Assembly (NCBI GenBank): GCA_020024675.1
Contig: JAHHTM010000118.1
Span: 1-5,126 of the forward strand
Direction of reading: 5' to 3'
DNA length: 5,126 nucleotides
DNA from: Muricomes sp.
Lineage (GTDB): Bacteria; Bacillota; Clostridia; Lachnospirales; Lachnospiraceae
In this document: one piece after another, positions 1-5,126 of the stretch
Numbering within the stretch: position 1 is the stretch's first letter
How the letters are laid out: every line of letters starts with the position of its first letter
Made by a program: the position numbers and the translations under genes
The notes under the pieces: model-generated
Database searches by the model: none
Seen by the model: only the letters and a program-made list of their open reading frames with translations
Told to the model about the DNA's origin: nothing

Positions 1-133
1 CGATCAGACGGATCGTCTCAAATTCAACTAATGTCAGAAATACACAAGATTCATTGGCTGATTCTGTCACCGGTCGAAACTCCAGATTATGGGGAAGATA
101 GCAGATTTTTTTACATTTTCTTGGCCTTGGCAT
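1..133 (-). CDS. DUF134/UPF0251 family protein, predicted DNA-binding regulator (5' part only)
   Basis: The gene starts with ATG at 133-131 and runs off the left edge with 44 codons visible and no stop. The visible protein begins MPRPRKCKKICYLP and continues to ...LVEFETIRLI. The MPRP start followed by a basic/Cys-containing stretch, then a conserved 'E-(F/Y)-E-T-I-R-L-I' segment, is the hallmark I know for DUF134 (UPF0251). Members are about 100-150 residues long with a sigma-70 region-4-like helix-turn-helix in the second half, which here lies outside the window. They are annotated as predicted DNA-binding proteins and often sit near NifX/NifB-type iron-molybdenum-cofactor-like genes. The start is well supported: AAGGAGGT lies 7 nt upstream and a near-consensus promoter precedes it. 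Its job is inferred; no target has been shown here. The two 16-bp repeats around its own promoter suggest that it regulates itself. Confidence 0.85.
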   Translation of the reverse strand, partial: MPRPRKCKKICYLPHNLEFRPVTESANESCVFLTLVEFETIRLI

Positions 134-140
134 ACCACTC

Positions 141-148
141 ACCTCCTT
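141..148 (-). promoter_or_regulatory. Ribosome binding site of the DUF134 gene
   Basis: The minus strand reads AAGGAGGT, a full match to the anti-Shine-Dalgarno sequence, 7 nt before the ATG at 133-131. This fixes the start codon of the left-edge gene, which has only 44 visible codons. Confidence 0.9.
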
Positions 149-152
149 AAAG

Positions 153-168
153 TTAATGGCATATGTCA
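153..168 (-). repeat. 16-bp direct repeat, copy 2, putative operator in the leader
   Basis: Second exact copy of TGACATATGCCATTAA on the minus strand. It lies just downstream of the expected transcription start and just upstream of the ribosome binding site. Here the dyad extends to 155-170 with 7 of 8 pairs matched. The centre-to-centre distance to copy 1 is 39 bp, so the two sites bracket the -10 box and start point, a common repressor layout. Confidence 0.75.
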
Positions 169-180
169 TTTATAATATTC

Positions 181-208
181 ATTATACCCTATTAATGGCA
201 TATGTCAA
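181..208 (-). promoter_or_regulatory. Sigma-A-type promoter of the DUF134 gene
   Basis: On the minus strand, TTGACA (208-203) and TATAAT (186-181) are both perfect consensus hexamers, separated by 16 bp. The expected transcription start is near 174-175, giving a leader of about 40 nt before the ATG. The promoter begins about 20 bp after the stop codon of the second CHR gene, so DUF134 can be transcribed independently. I see no terminator between the CHR stop and this promoter, so read-through from the CHR pair is also possible. Confidence 0.85.
192..207 (-). repeat. 16-bp direct repeat, copy 1, putative operator over the -35
   Basis: The minus strand reads TGACATATGCCATTAA, identical over 16 bp to the copy at 153-168. 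It covers five of the six bases of the -35 TTGACA. The core TGACATATGCCA is palindromic in 5 of 6 base pairs, as expected for a site bound by a dimer. A protein bound here would block RNA polymerase. The identity of that protein is inference; the DUF134 product is the obvious candidate. Confidence 0.75.
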
Positions 209-227
209 TAACTCTTTGGAAATTTAT

Positions 228-791
228 TTACACTCCGTACACGACCATACCAAGCACAGCTGCAATCATGATCAATGTAATTGGAGATACCTTTTTTCCA
301 AAGACTTTTTTGCCTCCAAACATAATTCCACCAAGAACAACTGTAAGAATCAGTTCTTTGATTCCTGCACGAGCTCCATGATGAACCAAAAATAGATTTT
401 GTCCTACCATATAAACACCCGTGGCAAGAATGATTCCGGCCACACAAGGGTTTAGTCCATATAATACTGCCTGTACACCTTTCATCTTTATCACATTTTT
501 CAAAACCATAGATATGAAAAGAATAATCAGAAATGCCGGAAGCACAGCTGCAAATGTAGCACAAAACGCTCCAAAAATGCCTGCCTGACTATATCCTACA
601 TAGGTAGAAAGGTTTACAACGATGGATCCTGGTGTACTCTCACTGACTGCGATCATATAGGTAAGAGCTTCCTCTGTAAGCCAGCCATGGGATAACACCA
701 CATCTCGAATCAGAGGGATTGCTCCATAAGCGCCTCCAAAAGCAAAAAAACCAACATTTAAAAATCCGATAAACAACTGAAGATAGATCAC
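228..791 (-). CDS. Chromate transporter (CHR) family, short single-domain subunit, second of a pair
   Basis: This 187-residue integral membrane protein has one Chromate_transp (PF02417) domain. Visible family motifs are the 'FFAFGGAYGAIPLIRD' stretch at about residues 15-30, 'SESTPGSIVVNLSTYVGY' at about 50-67 and 'AVLPAFLII' at about 82-90, followed by further hydrophobic segments near 115-133, 146-160 and 168-187. Full-length ChrA is about 400 residues with two such halves. This is a half-size protein and probably pairs with the product of the gene just upstream. The start is GTG, not ATG: the GTG at 791-789 overlaps the upstream TGA as GTGA, and AAAGGTGG lies 9 nt before it. No in-frame ATG precedes the conserved region. 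Family proteins export chromate in some bacteria; in an anaerobe without a resistance context the substrate could be another oxyanion. The family call is firm; the substrate is not. Confidence 0.92.
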   Translation of the reverse strand: MIYLQLFIGFLNVGFFAFGGAYGAIPLIRDVVLSHGWLTEEALTYMIAVSESTPGSIVVNLSTYVGYSQAGIFGAFCATFAAVLPAFLIILFISMVLKNVIKMKGVQAVLYGLNPCVAGIILATGVYMVGQNLFLVHHGARAGIKELILTVVLGGIMFGGKKVFGKKVSPITLIMIAAVLGMVVYGV

Positions 792-1378
792 AACCTGTCA
801 CCACCTTTCTGAAACAGAAAACAGTGGATCAGATACAATACCAGTGTGAATAATCCTGCTATGAGCAAAAGACTGATGGACGAAAAATTCCAGGAAAAAA
901 GATTGATAAGAAGCATTACCACTGCCGCTCCATATAAGATAAGTTGTGGTATCATCTCTTTTTTCTGACGTTTTATCATGTTAAATGCTGCATTTAAAAT
1001 CAAGATTCCTACTGCAATCTTTATCCCTTTAAAAGCATTGGCCACGATCGTAATTTCCAGAAAATGATCTAGAAACATGGCAATGAGCAAAATAATAAAA
1101 AAGGATGGAAGTACAACTCCGGTCGTTGCCAGAAAAGCCCCTGTCATTCCACCTTTTAGATAACCTACAAAGGTGGAACAATTGATTGCCATAGGTCCAG
1201 GAGTGGACTCTGCGATCACAAGGATATTTCCCATCTGCTCTTGTGTAATCCACTTTTTCTTTTCTACACAGATTTCATCTATAAATGGAATCATGGAGTA
1301 GCCGCCTCCAAATGTAAACGCTCCAATCTCCATAAAGGTCAGAAATAAATCCAGATATTTATTTTTTCTTTCTCTCAT
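788..1378 (-). CDS. Chromate transporter (CHR) family, short single-domain subunit, first of a pair
   Basis: This 196-residue membrane protein has one Chromate_transp (PF02417) domain. Motifs are 'FTFGGGYSMIPFIDE' at about residues 21-35, 'AESTPGPMAINCSTFVGY' at about 56-73 and 'GVVLPSFFIILL' at about 87-98. Hydrophobic segments follow near 117-134, 144-162 and 168-189. It is half the length of classical ChrA. It is followed by a second half-size paralogue with a 4-nt overlap, the arrangement of short-chain CHR pairs such as the Bacillus subtilis ywrB/ywrA pair, where both parts are needed. The ATG at 1378-1376 has GGGAGA 6 nt upstream. No clear promoter lies in the 51 nt between this gene and the nuclease stop codon, and a hairpin sits there instead. 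Expression may therefore depend on read-through from the nuclease transcript. Which oxyanion it moves cannot be decided from sequence. Confidence 0.93.
   Translation of the reverse strand: MRERKNKYLDLFLTFMEIGAFTFGGGYSMIPFIDEICVEKKKWITQEQMGNILVIAESTPGPMAINCSTFVGYLKGGMTGAFLATTGVVLPSFFIILLIAMFLDHFLEITIVANAFKGIKIAVGILILNAAFNMIKRQKKEMIPQLILYGAAVVMLLINLFSWNFSSISLLLIAGLFTLVLYLIHCFLFQKGGDRL
801..808 (-). promoter_or_regulatory. Ribosome binding site inside the upstream CHR gene, supporting the GTG start
   Basis: The minus strand reads AAAGGTGG within the last codons (QKGG) of the first CHR gene, 9 nt before the GTG at 791-789. Together with the GTGA overlap this argues for translational coupling of the two subunits. 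Confidence 0.7.
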
Positions 1379-1384
1379 GATTTT

Positions 1385-1390
1385 TCTCCC
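1385..1390 (-). promoter_or_regulatory. Ribosome binding site of the first CHR gene
   Basis: The minus strand reads GGGAGA, 6 nt before the ATG at 1378-1376. It lies only 10 nt downstream of the hairpin at 1401-1420, so folding of the hairpin could affect access to it. Confidence 0.65.
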
Positions 1391-1400
1391 AAATTCAAAC

Positions 1401-1420
1401 GGAGGGGATCACTCCCCTCC
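1401..1420 (-). terminator. Perfect 8-bp GC-rich hairpin after the nuclease gene; terminator or leader element
   Basis: The transcript would read GGAGGGGA, loop GTGA, then TCCCCTCC: eight uninterrupted pairs, six of them G-C. It starts 9 nt after the nuclease stop codon (1432-1430). The following bases are GTTTGAATTT, which is T-rich but not a clean T run, so termination may be partial. It also lies 10 nt before the CHR ribosome binding site. It is therefore either a leaky terminator between the two transcription units or a structure in a shared message. On the plus strand it is followed by TTCTTAT, but no plus-strand gene needs it. Confidence 0.6.
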
Positions 1421-1429
1421 TTCTTATAA

Positions 1430-2347
1430 TCACGGTTTACAATTGCCACATGGTTCGTATCCTTGTTGAATCAGTTCTTCTTTTGTACCTTTATACTCTT
1501 TTTTATTCTGTGGCTTCATATCTTTTACCGAAGAGCAGTCTTTTTTATGAAACTTATGGGTATTTTTATTTACGATGTATGTCTGCTTTTCCTGATTCTT
1601 AGAAGACTCCTTATTTTCCGTAAGTTTCACATCTGCATCTTTATCTTCTGCACTTTCACCGGTAGCATAATTGATGGTAATCTGTGGCTGGACATTATAG
1701 CAGAATACATTAAACTGTACGCCTTCCCCATCATCCTCTATAGACTTTGCTTCCATCTGTACGCCATCTGCCACAAGGTTGTCCCCCTGAAATATAGGTG
1801 TCACTCTGTAAAGCACATGATTGCCGGTATTTTTGACATAGTCTGCCACCTCATTTTCGAACGGAAGCATACCAATTACATTTAAGTATCTTGTTCCTGT
1901 GATCAGATTCTCTTTATTGGCATTCTCTCCTGCCAGCTGAAATCCAATCAGATGACAACGGTTATACAAATAATTTCCGTCGATGAGACCATTATATTTT
2001 ACAGTCTGCCATCCACTTGGTTTCACCTGTCCGATTGCTCCACGTTCTTCGTCAGGCATAAGCTCCTGACTGATGTTGGCATAAGCCGTTCCACATCTTC
2101 CAAGTTCATCAAGAGAACTGTATTCCTCAAAGGACTTGGTCGTAAGTTCCTCTTCTTCAAACTCCGGCACATTGTCATCTAATATGACATAAGGTTCTCC
2201 GGAATACTCCGGAACTTCTGCAAGACTTTTTACACTTTCTACTTTAGATGACAGTTCTTGAAGCATCTTTTCAGGCTTTGGTTCACACCCTGACATCAAA
2301 AGCGAAATGATTGTGACTAATAGTACTAAATAACGTTTTTTCTTCAT
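1430..2347 (-). CDS. Secreted lipoprotein DNA/RNA non-specific endonuclease (EndA/DNA-entry-nuclease type)
   Basis: This 305-residue protein has a lipoprotein signal: MKKKR, a hydrophobic stretch at 6-18 and the lipobox MSGC with C21 as the predicted lipidated residue. It should be anchored outside the membrane. Residues ~75-230 match the Endonuclea_NS_2 (PF13930) beta-beta-alpha-metal nuclease fold. Aligned from memory with Streptococcus EndA, H132 in NRCH is the catalytic base, and N156 in 'NLITGTRYLN' and E164 in 'MLPFENEV' match the metal-site residues. The usual DRGH is NRCH here. A charged linker (~231-254) leads to a tail of about 50 residues with H267, C271, C300 and C303 ('HKKDC ... 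CGNC'), an Ada-like putative zinc site seen on similar Firmicutes nucleases. Likely roles are extracellular nucleic-acid degradation, nutrient scavenging or DNA processing; a uptake role is not shown. ATG at 2347-2345 has GGGAGA 7 nt upstream. Confidence 0.9.
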   Translation of the reverse strand: MKKKRYLVLLVTIISLLMSGCEPKPEKMLQELSSKVESVKSLAEVPEYSGEPYVILDDNVPEFEEEELTTKSFEEYSSLDELGRCGTAYANISQELMPDEERGAIGQVKPSGWQTVKYNGLIDGNYLYNRCHLIGFQLAGENANKENLITGTRYLNVIGMLPFENEVADYVKNTGNHVLYRVTPIFQGDNLVADGVQMEAKSIEDDGEGVQFNVFCYNVQPQITINYATGESAEDKDADVKLTENKESSKNQEKQTYIVNKNTHKFHKKDCSSVKDMKPQNKKEYKGTKEELIQQGYEPCGNCKP

Positions 2348-2383
2348 ATGAAATTCTCCCTTATTTTCTCCCCATACTTTGTT

Positions 2384-2412
2384 ATTGTACTATTTCAACT
2401 TTTGAAAATCAA
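2384..2412 (-). promoter_or_regulatory. Sigma-A-type promoter of the nuclease gene
   Basis: On the minus strand, TTGATT (2412-2407) is followed after exactly 17 bp by TACAAT (2389-2384). The leader to the ATG would be about 30 nt. The -35 overlaps the TGA stop codon of the ECF membrane gene at 2411-2409, so the two transcription units abut with no spare DNA. I see no terminator hairpin for the ECF operon here, so read-through into the nuclease gene is also possible. Confidence 0.65.
2393..2407. repeat. Inverted repeat TTTCAA-N3-TTGAAA in the promoter spacer
   Basis: The plus strand reads TTTCAA CTT TTGAAA, a perfect 6-bp dyad with a 3-bp gap. It lies almost wholly between the -35 and -10 boxes of the nuclease promoter, a position where a bound repressor would interfere. 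It is AT-rich and short, so chance is a real alternative. Confidence 0.35.
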
Positions 2413-3695
2413 CACTGAAGAACCCCATATTTCTTTTTAATCCGGTTTAATTTTCGCTCCATCGGTTCAGACAGAATATATAGAAAAACAATGGTGGAAA
2501 ATGCATGCACTGCATTAAATGCAATCCCACTTACATACGTTGCAATAAAAACGCTAAAGGACATTTCCTGTGTGAAATTTAATACCGAAGCAGTATCCAT
2601 AAGAAATCCATAAATGAAGAAAGTCGCAATTCCACCATATACACACAACTTAATTTTGTAGTGGGAATGATTTTTGTTATAAAACAAAACTCCCGCAAGA
2701 AAACCTATGATTCCAAGTGCAAACATCTGCCATGGTGTCCACGGTCCCTGACCAAAGAAAAAGTTGGATACAAATCCGGCCACTACTCCGGTCAAAAATC
2801 CGGCTTCTGCTCCAAGTCCTGCCCCGGCAATAATGATGACGGCTGTCATAGGCTTAAACTGTGGAAACATAAAAAACGCCACACGTCCCACAACTGCAAT
2901 TGCTGCTAAAACTGCAATTAAAATCAGCTCTCTTGCCTGAGGTTTTCGGTCTTCAAACACCATAATAAACGGCAGGGAAGCTAATAAAATAATACATAAT
3001 CCGATAAACACATTACTTCTGTCATTCAAGAAAAAAATTCCAAAAAAGATGACAAAAGGGATGCCGATCACTAGAATAAGACCGGCTGTTATTGTTCTTT
3101 TCCCAATCTTTTTATCTTCCTTCCAGACTCTTTCTGTAACTGCAGCACTTTCCTGATTTTTTGTCCCATTTAAAAGCCTGTCTGTGGTCATAAGCATCAA
3201 AACTGACAACAGTATATCCGCATAAACACCAAAGGTTGGCCGAAAAAGAGCACGAACAGTCAGATTAAAAAAATTGTTCTCTATTCCCAATGCCTTATTT
3301 ACAACTGCATTCATATAAAAAGAAATGATCACTATCGCTGCCGAAAAAATAAATGTAAGAATATATGCTGCTTTTACAAATAATAGCTTCTTGTTACTTT
3401 TCCGAAAAATCGAAAACATGGAAAAAAATAATACAATGGATACTACGATTGCACCTATAATTCCAACGATCTGCAACCATTCCATGGAAAGTTTTCCACC
3501 ATTCATAAAAAATTTCTGAAGGTTATCCACGAACATCTCTGTATTTATCAACCGGTATGTTTCGGCTACTCCTTCGTATCGAAGTTGCGGTGAAGAAAAA
3601 ACAGGGAGCATCCAGAAACTAAAAATGCAGAAAATTCCCACATACACTGGAAGCAGCATTCTTGTATCTATTCCTGATGGCTGTTTTCGTTGCAT
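2409..3695 (-). CDS. ECF transporter S component with an extra N-terminal membrane region
   Basis: This 428-residue membrane protein resembles an ECF substrate-binding component over residues ~255-410. It shows a hydrophobic helix ending in GRVAFF (270-275), 'FPQFKPMTAVIIIAGAGLGAEAG' (277-299) and 'GFVSNFFFGQGPWTPWQMFALG' (307-328), then further helices to ~408 and a basic tail. S components are usually about 170-220 residues. Here residues 1-250 add about six hydrophobic segments (~13-33, 73-97, 105-130, 152-171, 203-224, 229-247) and one outside-type loop (~34-72). The ATPase gene directly upstream overlaps it by 28 nt, supporting one operon. ATG at 3695-3693 has AAAGGA 12 nt upstream. A second ATG at 3659-3657 (residue 13), with AGGA 12 nt upstream, is a possible alternative and would avoid the overlap. 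The WTPWQM region recalls corrinoid- or heme-type S components, but the substrate is unproven. Confidence 0.75.
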   Translation of the reverse strand: MQRKQPSGIDTRMLLPVYVGIFCIFSFWMLPVFSSPQLRYEGVAETYRLINTEMFVDNLQKFFMNGGKLSMEWLQIVGIIGAIVVSIVLFFSMFSIFRKSNKKLLFVKAAYILTFIFSAAIVIISFYMNAVVNKALGIENNFFNLTVRALFRPTFGVYADILLSVLMLMTTDRLLNGTKNQESAAVTERVWKEDKKIGKRTITAGLILVIGIPFVIFFGIFFLNDRSNVFIGLCIILLASLPFIMVFEDRKPQARELILIAVLAAIAVVGRVAFFMFPQFKPMTAVIIIAGAGLGAEAGFLTGVVAGFVSNFFFGQGPWTPWQMFALGIIGFLAGVLFYNKNHSHYKIKLCVYGGIATFFIYGFLMDTASVLNFTQEMSFSVFIATYVSGIAFNAVHAFSTIVFLYILSEPMERKLNRIKKKYGVLQC

Positions 3696-5126
3696 AAACT
3701 GATCACATCCTTTACTGTTACGGCATTCGGGAAGATATTCCGCGCCATTCGGTTTGCTGCTGTTGTATAAAAACTATTTCCCGTGAAAAATTCTTGTGCA
3801 TTCCCGGAAGTGACAATTCCTCCATTAAAAAACAATGCACAGGTATCTGCATAGGAAGCACAAAATTCTATATCATGGGAAACCATTACGATGGTAATTC
3901 CACGTTCTTGCAATCTTTTAAAAATCTGGGCAAGTTTACTTTTATAAAATCCATCCAGACCTTTCGTCGGTTCGTCCAGAAGCAAAATCTTTGGTTCTAG
4001 CAACAGTACTTTTGCAAGAGCCGCTCTTTGCTGTTCCCCACCACTTAAGTCATATGGATGCATGGCTAACAAATGTCCGATCTGGGTATCTTCTATTACC
4101 TGCTTTTGGACTTCCTTTTTTCTCTTTTTCTCGGATGAAGAAAGACCGGCCAGCATTTCATCTAAATCATCCTGAAGTGTATCTTTTACAAACAGACTTT
4201 GAGGATTTTGTGGAAGTACTCCCAGAAAATTTTGAAACAAGTCTTTGTCTTTTATTTTTCGAATGTCTTTGCCATCTAAATAGATTTTTCCCCTGTAAGG
4301 CTTACGAATACCACTTAGTAAAGATAATGTAGTACTCTTTCCCGTTCCATTTCCACCAAGGATACAATACAGTTCTCCTTTTTTCACCTGCATAGAAAGG
4401 TCTTTTACCACATCTTTATCTTCTTTGCTGTAGCGAAACCAGATTTCTTTTGCCTCCACCACAGTTTCTTTTTGACTTTGTTCTGTTTTTGAGATAGCCG
4501 GTTTTGGAAGTAGTCTTCCCCTCTTTTCACCATAATATTGTTCCAGCCAGTTTCTTCCTTCACACACTGTCAAAGGACAGCATCCTTTTTGTCCTGTTTT
4601 ATTATAAATCTGTACCGGACTTGGCATTGCCAGAAATAATTCATGATCGGAAAGTGCTTTTCCCACTTTTTCCGGGGTATCATAAAATATCTGTTTTCCA
4701 TCCTCCAGAACAAGTACTTTATCCGCCATTGGAAATACTTCCTCCAGGCGATGTTCAATCAAAATAATGGTAACTCCAAGATCTTGATTTATTTTTCTTA
4801 TGGTCGACAAAAATTCACTCGCAGCAATCGGATCTAACTGTGAAGTAGGTTCATCCAAAACAAGGACATCCGGCTGCATGGTCATGACAGATGCCAGATT
4901 TAAAAGCTGTTTTTGTCCACCTGATAGTTCCTCTACATGTTTCATAAACCAGTTTTGTATTCCAAAAAAGCTGGCCATCTCTGCCACGCGAAGTCTTATG
5001 GTCTGCTGATCCAGACCTAAATTTTCCACTCCGAAAGCAAGTTCATGCCAGACTTTATCTGTCACAATCTGATTATCTGGATTTTGAAGAACATATCCGA
5101 CTTTTCCTGCCTGTTCCCGCATGGAC
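3668..5126 (-). CDS. ECF transporter tandem ATPase (two ABC domains in one chain), 5' end missing
   Basis: The frame is open through the right edge (a TCC codon precedes the first visible ATG at 5122-5120), so the true start and the first Walker A lie outside. That ATG is internal: 'GYVLQNPDNQ' just after it is already the Q-loop of domain 1. Counting from that Met, domain 1 has signature LSGGQKQ (66-72), Walker B VLVLDEPTSQLD (86-97) and H-loop IEHR (122-125). A linker at ~145-220 includes 'AMPSPVQIYN'. Domain 2 has Walker A GGNGTGKSTT (256-265), Q-loop LPQNPQ (303-308), signature LSGGEQQR (359-366), Walker B ILLLDEPTKGLD (379-390) and H-loop VSHD (414-417). Both Walker B glutamates are present, so both sites look able to hydrolyse ATP. 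It powers vitamin, metal or cofactor uptake with the S component encoded next. EcfT is not in the window. Confidence 0.93.
   Translation of the reverse strand, partial: SMREQAGKVGYVLQNPDNQIVTDKVWHELAFGVENLGLDQQTIRLRVAEMASFFGIQNWFMKHVEELSGGQKQLLNLASVMTMQPDVLVLDEPTSQLDPIAASEFLSTIRKINQDLGVTIILIEHRLEEVFPMADKVLVLEDGKQIFYDTPEKVGKALSDHELFLAMPSPVQIYNKTGQKGCCPLTVCEGRNWLEQYYGEKRGRLLPKPAISKTEQSQKETVVEAKEIWFRYSKEDKDVVKDLSMQVKKGELYCILGGNGTGKSTTLSLLSGIRKPYRGKIYLDGKDIRKIKDKDLFQNFLGVLPQNPQSLFVKDTLQDDLDEMLAGLSSSEKKRKKEVQKQVIEDTQIGHLLAMHPYDLSGGEQQRAALAKVLLLEPKILLLDEPTKGLDGFYKSKLAQIFKRLQERGITIVMVSHDIEFCASYADTCALFFNGGIVTSGNAQEFFTGNSFYTTAANRMARNIFPNAVTVKDVISLCNENSHQE
3706..3713 (-). promoter_or_regulatory. Ribosome binding site for the ECF membrane gene, inside the ATPase gene
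   Basis: The minus strand reads AAAGGATG, with the AGGA core 12 nt before the ATG at 3695-3693. The spacing is longer than ideal. A second AGGA 12 nt before the ATG at 3659-3657 is equally good, so the ribosome binding sites do not settle the start. Confidence 0.45.

Noticed and set aside
171..176. TATAAT on the plus strand as a promoter for a rightward gene
   Set aside because: No acceptable -35 lies 16-18 bp upstream and there is no rightward gene to serve.
153..207. Two spaced identical repeats as a start of a CRISPR array
   Set aside because: There are only two copies of 16 bp with a 23-bp gap, and they coincide with promoter elements; operators explain them better.
156..395. Plus-strand open frame of 79 codons starting in the promoter repeat
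   Set aside because: It begins inside the 16-bp repeat, runs antisense to the CHR gene and has no credible ribosome binding site.
205..564. Open frame of 119 codons on the minus strand overlapping the second CHR gene
   Set aside because: It lies in another frame of a gene with clear CHR motifs, is Cys/Ser/Trp-rich with no recognisable domain, and is a shadow.
1379..1429. Riboswitch before the CHR genes (for example fluoride, metal or chromate-linked)
   Set aside because: Only a single simple hairpin in about 50 nt; no conserved riboswitch core could be recognised and there is not enough room.
1463..1885. Plus-strand open frame of 140 codons opposite the nuclease gene
   Set aside because: It is antisense to a well-supported nuclease. 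Its hydrophobic Phe/Ile-rich composition is what the complement of Lys/Glu-rich codons gives, and I saw no convincing ribosome binding site.
3991..4332. Plus-strand open frame of 113 codons opposite the ECF ATPase
   Set aside because: It is antisense to the conserved ABC domain 2 motifs and has no recognisable domain.
5120..5122. ATG as the true start of the ECF ATPase
   Set aside because: The Q-loop follows within about 10 residues, so the Walker A must lie upstream, and the frame stays open to the window edge.

Overview
The window is AT-rich and fully packed on one strand: every gene I can support reads on the minus strand, so transcription runs from high to low coordinates. The sequence points to an anaerobic, low-GC Clostridia/Lachnospiraceae-type bacterium. 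The basis is the combination of a dual-ATPase ECF importer, an Endonuclease_NS_2 lipoprotein with a Cys/His tail, half-size CHR transporters and a DUF134 (UPF0251) gene, together with strong Gram-positive ribosome binding sites. The taxonomic placement is inference from protein style, not from a marker gene.

Read in the direction of transcription, the first block (5126 to 2409) is the end of an energy-coupling-factor (ECF) import operon. It holds a tandem two-domain ATPase that enters from outside the window, so its first Walker A is not visible. A 28-nt overlap follows, leading into a 428-residue membrane protein whose C-terminal half looks like an ECF substrate-binding (S) component and whose N-terminal half is an extra membrane module. 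The EcfT scaffold is not in the window and may lie upstream. The substrate cannot be read from the sequence.

The second block (2412 to 1401) is a monocistronic-looking gene with its own sigma-A-type promoter, whose -35 overlaps the stop codon of the ECF gene. It encodes a secreted lipoprotein nuclease of the DNA-entry nuclease (EndA-like) beta-beta-alpha-metal group. It ends in a Cys/His tail, and a perfect 8-bp hairpin follows the stop codon.

The third block (1390 to 228) is a pair of half-size chromate-transporter-family (CHR) genes joined by a GTGA stop/start overlap. They almost certainly act as one two-subunit carrier. No separate promoter is obvious for them, so the hairpin just upstream of their ribosome binding site may control read-through from the nuclease gene.

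The fourth block (208 to 1) starts a DUF134 protein, a family of predicted DNA-binding regulators. Its promoter is close to the consensus, and two identical 16-bp repeats sit on the -35 and just after the expected transcription start. This is the clearest regulatory signal in the window, and it suggests autoregulation of the DUF134 gene. No RNA gene, mobile element or CRISPR array was seen. No stretch longer than about 100 bases lacks a gene.
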